Positions 60,445 through 64,000 of a DNA stretch of 64,000 bases are shown here, in pieces. The stretch covers positions 1-64,000 of the forward strand of contig NZ_JACJSJ010000033.1 in the NCBI RefSeq assembly GCF_014698115.1, read 5' to 3'. The position numbers were made by a program, and so were the translations under genes. The notes under the pieces are model-generated. The model saw only the letters and a program-made list of their open reading frames with translations. It did not search any database and was not told the origin of the DNA. The DNA is from Nostoc sp. FACHB-973. Lineage in GTDB: Bacteria; Cyanobacteriota; Cyanobacteriia; Cyanobacteriales; Nostocaceae. The number at the start of each line of letters is the position of its first letter. The first letter of the stretch is position 1.

Positions 60445-62586
60445 CTATTTAATATGGCGGATGACTTCGGCAATTGACCAAGCTTGAGCGATCGCTCCTC
60501 TGGGTGTATGAGGTGGATCGCCATCAAAAATCTCAGAAATGGAACCAATACAAGCAGCAAATAAAAAGTGATCTATCAGGGGTTGCCAATCAAAAGGCAG
60601 CGTTTGTTGTGGATAAAAACGTTGCCAAGCGCGAATATAAGGGCCAATTAACCAAACCCAAACACTGCCTTGGTGATAAGCGCGATCGCGTTGCTCTTGG
60701 TTGCCCTCATATTTCCCTTTGTATTCGGGATCTCCTGGATCGAGACTGCGAAGCCCATAGGGAGTCAGCAAGCTGGAAGTTGCCAAATCTAGTATCTGAC
60801 ACCCTTGCTGTTCAGAAAACCCACAATGGTGCAGCGACAGCGCCAAAACAGCATTGGGACGAATTTGAAAATTTCGGCGATCGTCCGGCTCAATAACATC
60901 GTAGAGATAACCTAGCTGAGGATTCCAAAACTTTTGCAGGGAATTTTTTACCTGTTGTGCTTGCTGAGCATAACGCTGCGCTTGTTTACTAAGACGCACT
61001 GGTTCACCAAATTCAAGTTGGCTCAACCGTTTTGCCCACTGACTTAGCCAACATAAAGCCGAATACCACAGCGCATTGATTTCCACTGGTTTGCCACGAC
61101 GAGGAGTAACAGGATGTCCCCCAATTACCACATCCATCCAAGTCAGGGCTACACCACGAGCATCCCAACCAATTAGTCCATCGGTAGCATCAGCCTGTAT
61201 ATTATAGCGTGTACCACCGACAAAAGCTTTATGAATTTGCTGCACTACAGGAAACTGCTCTGCCAAAAACTGCCAGTCTTGTGTAGCTTCCAAATAAAGT
61301 CCTAAAGTTTCAATCCACCAAAGCGGTGCATCGATACTGTTATAAAACGGTTCACTATCCACATCAGGAAAGGCATTGGGAATCAAACCGTGGCGACAGT
61401 AATGCCCAAAAGCTCGCAATAATTCTTTTGCTAAATCAAAGCGCTGGGGAACTAGCGTCAATCCTGGTAAGGCAATTAATGTATCCCGCGCCCAGTCATT
61501 AAACCAGTGATAACCAGCAATCACCGTCGGACCTGCTATTGAGGCTCGATAGACGATAAAGCGATCGCTGGCTTTGAGTAGTTGTTGCCTGATTAGGGAG
61601 TGGGGAGTGGGGAGTGGGGAGTGGAGATTGGACAACTCTTTCCTAGTCCCTAGTCCCCAGTCCCCAGTCCCTCCCTCACTCCATCCAAAAATCTGCGAGA
61701 GCCTTTGTTGCTCTGCTTCCACGGCTTCTGCAAAGGTTTTGGCGGTAAGAACGCCTAGCACAGAATTGGGAAGACCTTCTCGTGCTTCTAGAGTCACCGC
61801 ATCTCCTGGTTGGAGTGTAACTGTTAAGTAACCAGGACTGTGGAGGTCTTCCTTGTCACCTAATCCCCGTTTTGTCTCCTCCAAGAATCGATAATTCCAA
61901 TACCAAACTGCATCTGGTTGATAATTGCCTTGTGTCCAACGCAGATGCCAAGGTATACCATAATGCTCAGATTTTCTTGCTTGGAGACAAATTTGCTGTT
62001 GCCCAAGCAATTGAGAAAACTGTAATTCTGGGCTAAAAGTCTGTTGATGGTGAAAGTCACGTTCTGCTATCAGCAGTCGCAGCCGTAAAATAGCTTGTTC
62101 GCTTCCCTCATAGCGATACTGAATTAAAATTCGATGAGACAATTGGTTAGGGGCATTGGGTATGGGGGAGAATGAAAAATTACCTCTTTCCCCTCTGCTC
62201 CCCACTCCCCACTCCCTACTCCCCACTCCCCATTCCCTACTCCCTTCCCAACCATAAGGCATCACCAATTGTCTAGTTAATTGCCAGTTATCTTGACCCC
62301 AAATCCATTTTGGAACTGGGTTAATATCAAAAGAGCGCAACAGTTCGTAGCCCGATCGCTCTATCCGACCATTACCCCAAATATTTGTCCCCAGCGCCAC
62401 AACATTCCCTAATACTTCCAAGCTAGCTTCTAGGTGTGATAACAACAAGGTACGCTCAGAAGGGGGGTTTGTAGCAGCAAATAACCAACCGTGATAAGTG
62501 CGTGTGCGGATGTCAGAAACCGTGCCACTGGCAAAACTTCCTAGACCATTGGTAAGCAACCATTCTCTTGTATCTAAATCAGACAT
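60445..62586 (-). CDS. Amylo-alpha-1,6-glucosidase / glycogen-debranching-type enzyme
   Basis: A 713-residue protein with the N-terminal GDE_N-type motif EWLLTNGLGSFASGTVSD...TRTYHGW and the C-terminal (alpha/alpha)6-barrel GDE_C part: GPTVIAGYHWFNDWARDTLI, HGLIPNAFPDVDSEPFYNSI, DGLIGWDARGVALTWMD and YHQGSVWVWLIGPYI. It should remove alpha-1,6 branches during glycogen breakdown. Two segments are foreign to the family: residues ~114-149, with the repeated REWGVGS, and ~305-332, with TGDWGLGT and LPTPHSL. Both are translations of heptamer tandem repeats, in frame and without stops. The first lies between two N-domain strands and the second just before the catalytic barrel. Confidence 0.88.
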   Translation of the reverse strand: MSDLDTREWLLTNGLGSFASGTVSDIRTRTYHGWLFAATNPPSERTLLLSHLEASLEVLGNVVALGTNIWGNGRIERSGYELLRSFDINPVPKWIWGQDNWQLTRQLVMPYGWEGSREWGVGSREWGVGSRGERGNFSFSPIPNAPNQLSHRILIQYRYEGSEQAILRLRLLIAERDFHHQQTFSPELQFSQLLGQQQICLQARKSEHYGIPWHLRWTQGNYQPDAVWYWNYRFLEETKRGLGDKEDLHSPGYLTVTLQPGDAVTLEAREGLPNSVLGVLTAKTFAEAVEAEQQRLSQIFGWSEGGTGDWGLGTRKELSNLHSPLPTPHSLIRQQLLKASDRFIVYRASIAGPTVIAGYHWFNDWARDTLIALPGLTLVPQRFDLAKELLRAFGHYCRHGLIPNAFPDVDSEPFYNSIDAPLWWIETLGLYLEATQDWQFLAEQFPVVQQIHKAFVGGTRYNIQADATDGLIGWDARGVALTWMDVVIGGHPVTPRRGKPVEINALWYSALCWLSQWAKRLSQLEFGEPVRLSKQAQRYAQQAQQVKNSLQKFWNPQLGYLYDVIEPDDRRNFQIRPNAVLALSLHHCGFSEQQGCQILDLATSSLLTPYGLRSLDPGDPEYKGKYEGNQEQRDRAYHQGSVWVWLIGPYIRAWQRFYPQQTLPFDWQPLIDHFLFAACIGSISEIFDGDPPHTPRGAIAQAWSIAEVIRHIK
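61591..61674. repeat. In-frame heptamer-repeat insertion 2 in the debranching enzyme gene
   Basis: On the plus strand GGGAGTG heptamers (from about 61595) are followed by TAGTCCC/CAGTCCC units. Read on the minus strand, in frame, they give GGTGDWGLGT... and PLPTPHSL. The length is a multiple of three. Confidence 0.85.
62140..62247. repeat. In-frame heptamer-repeat insertion 1 in the debranching enzyme gene
   Basis: Plus-strand CCCCACT/CCCTACT units (62196-62247) encode GSREWGVGSREWGVGSR on the minus strand. The left part (GGGCATTGGGTATGGGGGAG) encodes SPIPNAP. It is the same repeat class as in copies A-C of the dispersed repeat. Confidence 0.88.
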
Positions 62587-62717
62587 TTGCTACTCAAAAT
62601 CGTTATGAGTATGATATAGTCGTAACAGATCGTAATCAAACTGTGAGAGCGTGGATGGGTGAGTTTTACCTGACCCAAATTCCAACGCTACTAAACCGAT
62701 AAAGGAGAATTGAGTTA

Positions 62718-63329
62718 ATGTCCCTAACTTACGGAACAGAAGGAAGCCTCCGCGTTGGTCAGCAAGCTCCCGATTTCACAGCAACCGCTGTGGTAGACCA
62801 GGAATTTAAGACAATCAAACTTTCCGATTATCGCGGTAAGTACGTCGTCCTGTTTTTCTACCCCCTAGACTTTACCTTTGTTTGTCCTACTGAAATTACA
62901 GCATTTAGCGATCGCTACGAAGAATTCAAGAAAATTAATACGGAAATCCTTGGGGCTTCCGTTGATAGTGAATTCTCGCACCTCGCTTGGATTCAAACCG
63001 ATCGTAAGTCTGGTGGCGTTGGCGACCTGAATTATCCTCTAGTCTCCGACATCAAGAAAGAGATTAGCGCTGCTTACAACGTGCTTGACCCAGCAGCAGG
63101 CATTGCCTTGCGTGGTCTGTTCATCATCGACAAAGATGGTATCATACAGCACGCCACAATTAACAACTTAGCTTTTGGTCGCAGCGTTGATGAAACCCTG
63201 CGGACATTACAAGCAATTCAGTATGTTCAATCTCACCCAGACGAAGTGTGCCCAGCTGGTTGGCAACCTGGTGACAAAACAATGAATCCTGACCCAGTGA
63301 AGTCCAAAGTTTACTTCTCTGCTGTCTAG
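62718..63329 (+). CDS. Typical 2-Cys peroxiredoxin (Prx1/AhpC type)
   Basis: A 203-residue thiol peroxidase. Peroxidatic C56 lies in [15 protein letters not shown] and resolving C178 in [24 protein letters not shown] (~99-108) and the C-terminal VYFSAV correspond to the GGLG and YF motifs that make eukaryote-like Prx sensitive to overoxidation. It reduces hydrogen and alkyl peroxides using thioredoxin and is the main such enzyme in many cyanobacteria. The start has an AAGGAG site. It is divergent from the debranching-enzyme gene with ~130 bp between. Confidence 0.95.
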   Translation: MSLTYGTEGSLRVGQQAPDFTATAVVDQEFKTIKLSDYRGKYVVLFFYPLDFTFVCPTEITAFSDRYEEFKKINTEILGASVDSEFSHLAWIQTDRKSGGVGDLNYPLVSDIKKEISAAYNVLDPAAGIALRGLFIIDKDGIIQHATINNLAFGRSVDETLRTLQAIQYVQSHPDEVCPAGWQPGDKTMNPDPVKSKVYFSAV

Positions 63330-63412
63330 ATTAGATTTACTGGAGTTAATTCGGTAATCAACAATAACCACAGATAAACAAAGAATCTATCTGTGGTTTT
63401 TTCATCAAAAGG

Positions 63413-63552
63413 GAATGGGGCATGGGGCATGGGGCATGGGGCATGGAAGCAGGGGGAGCAGGGGAAGCAGGGGAAGCAGGGGAAGAAAAACTATTGATTA
63501 TTGACTGATGTCCAATGTCCAATGCCCAATGCCTATTGCCCAATACCCAATT
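63413..63552. repeat. Tandem repeats: ATGGGGC heptamers, AGCAGGGGA nonamers, CCAATGC units
   Basis: Four ATGGGGC-type heptamers (from ~63415) run into four 9-bp AGCAGGGGA-type units (63449-63485). After a short gap come six CCAATGC/CCAATAC-like heptamers (~63509-63552). Units vary by one or two bases, and there are no spacers, so this is not a CRISPR array. Confidence 0.9.
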
Positions 63553-63573
63553 ATTTTAAATGATCTAAAAAAT

Positions 63574-64000
63574 ATGCTGACTTCAACTGATTTTACCGGC
63601 TTATTAAATGAGCGATTCTTTCGTAACTTTTTACCCGTTCCGGCTACAAATCAACTTAGATTAGGGGTAGGAACACCAGATTTTCAGTTGCCAGATATCA
63701 CCAACGGTACTTTAGTAAAACTGTCTGATTATAAAGGTAAACAACCAGTGTTACTTGCCTTTACTCGCATCTTTACTGAAAAGCAATATTGCCCTTTTTG
63801 TTTTCCCCACATCAAAGCTTTGAATGAAAATTACGAACAATTTAAAAATCGTGGAATAGAAGTTTTGATGGTTACTAGTACTGATGAACGGCAGAGTCAA
63901 ATAGTTGTGAGAGATTTAGGCTTACAAATGCCGTTACTTAGCGATCCTAGTTGTCGAGTGTTTCGTACCTATAATGTAGGACAAGCTTTGGGAGCGCCTT
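63574..64000 (+). CDS. Peroxiredoxin/redoxin-like protein, partial (C-terminus off the window)
   Basis: ATG 63574 opens a frame that runs off the right edge after 142 codons. It starts MLTSTDFTGLLNERFFRNFL and has TPDFQLPDITNGTLVKLSDY, then LLAFTRIFTEKQYCPFCFPH with a CxxC pair, and GIEVLMVTSTDERQSQIVV and LGLQMPLLSDPSCRVF. This is the AhpC/TSA or redoxin thioredoxin fold, with the CPFC in place of the usual TxxC of peroxiredoxins. It is downstream of the 2-Cys Prx on the same strand, but a repeat-filled gap of 240 bp separates them. Confidence 0.8.
   Translation, partial: MLTSTDFTGLLNERFFRNFLPVPATNQLRLGVGTPDFQLPDITNGTLVKLSDYKGKQPVLLAFTRIFTEKQYCPFCFPHIKALNENYEQFKNRGIEVLMVTSTDERQSQIVVRDLGLQMPLLSDPSCRVFRTYNVGQALGAP

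Noticed and set aside
60126..60560. 144-aa minus-strand ORF
   Set aside because: It runs through repeat copy C and then antisense/out of frame over the end of the debranching-enzyme gene.
63413..63552. Possible CRISPR array
   Set aside because: Units are 7-9 bp and contiguous, with no unique spacers; this is simple tandem repeat. No cas gene is in the window.

Overview
The window looks like chromosomal DNA of a filamentous, Nostocales-type cyanobacterium (Nostoc, Calothrix or Tolypothrix-like). The evidence is the many HIP1 octamers (GCGATCGC), short tandem heptamer repeats (GTAATTC, ACTCCCC, ATGGGGC types), many small palindromic or MITE-like repeats, and lineage-typical families: TpsA/TpsB exoproteins with CHAT and CHASE2 proteins, DUF928, DUF2808, PEP-CTERM, RppA/RppB, CYP120 P450 and a UrtABCDE urea transporter. 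Every call is made by reading the sequence; no database search was run.

Layout. 1-7.9 kb: a partial TIGR03032 gene, DUF952, an AtzG/AtzE-type amidase pair separated by a membrane protein gene, a small pseudogene, a GNAT acetyltransferase, and a 2OG-Fe(II) oxygenase followed by an FAD oxidoreductase. 8.4-27.2 kb: a surface/exoprotein island with a TpsB transporter, two large TpsA haemagglutinin-like proteins, a serralysin-type RTX protease with a P-domain, a TPR-CHAT peptidase, DUF928, a CHASE2 sensor kinase and a LuxR-type regulator. 27.7-37.9 kb: a SnoaL-like protein and the urea ABC transporter urtABCD...urtE. A 4.1-kb block splits the urt cluster. It carries two antisense double-glycine-leader peptide genes, a MITE, a second RTX metalloprotease flanked by ~110-bp direct repeats, and a Uma2 nuclease.

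38-47.3 kb: a P450 with a translationally coupled membrane protein, then a CusB/CusA-type metal-efflux operon with a small lipoprotein, and DUF2808. 47.4-52 kb: the rppA/rppB two-component genes, interrupted by a frameshifted cold-shock-domain gene on the other strand, then ilvD. 52-58 kb: a repetitive RTX protein, an orphan ModA, two tandem exported paralogues (one with PEP-CTERM, one without) and tRNA-Met. 58-64 kb: a PhoX-like TAT phosphatase, DUF1772, a glycogen-debranching-type enzyme carrying two in-frame heptamer-repeat insertions, a 2-Cys peroxiredoxin and a partial second thioredoxin-fold peroxidase.

Two themes recur. First, secreted calcium-binding and two-partner-secretion proteins are concentrated here with signalling and protease partners. 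Second, small repeats have moved into both intergenic and coding DNA; in at least three genes the repeat is now part of the translated protein or forms its stop codon.
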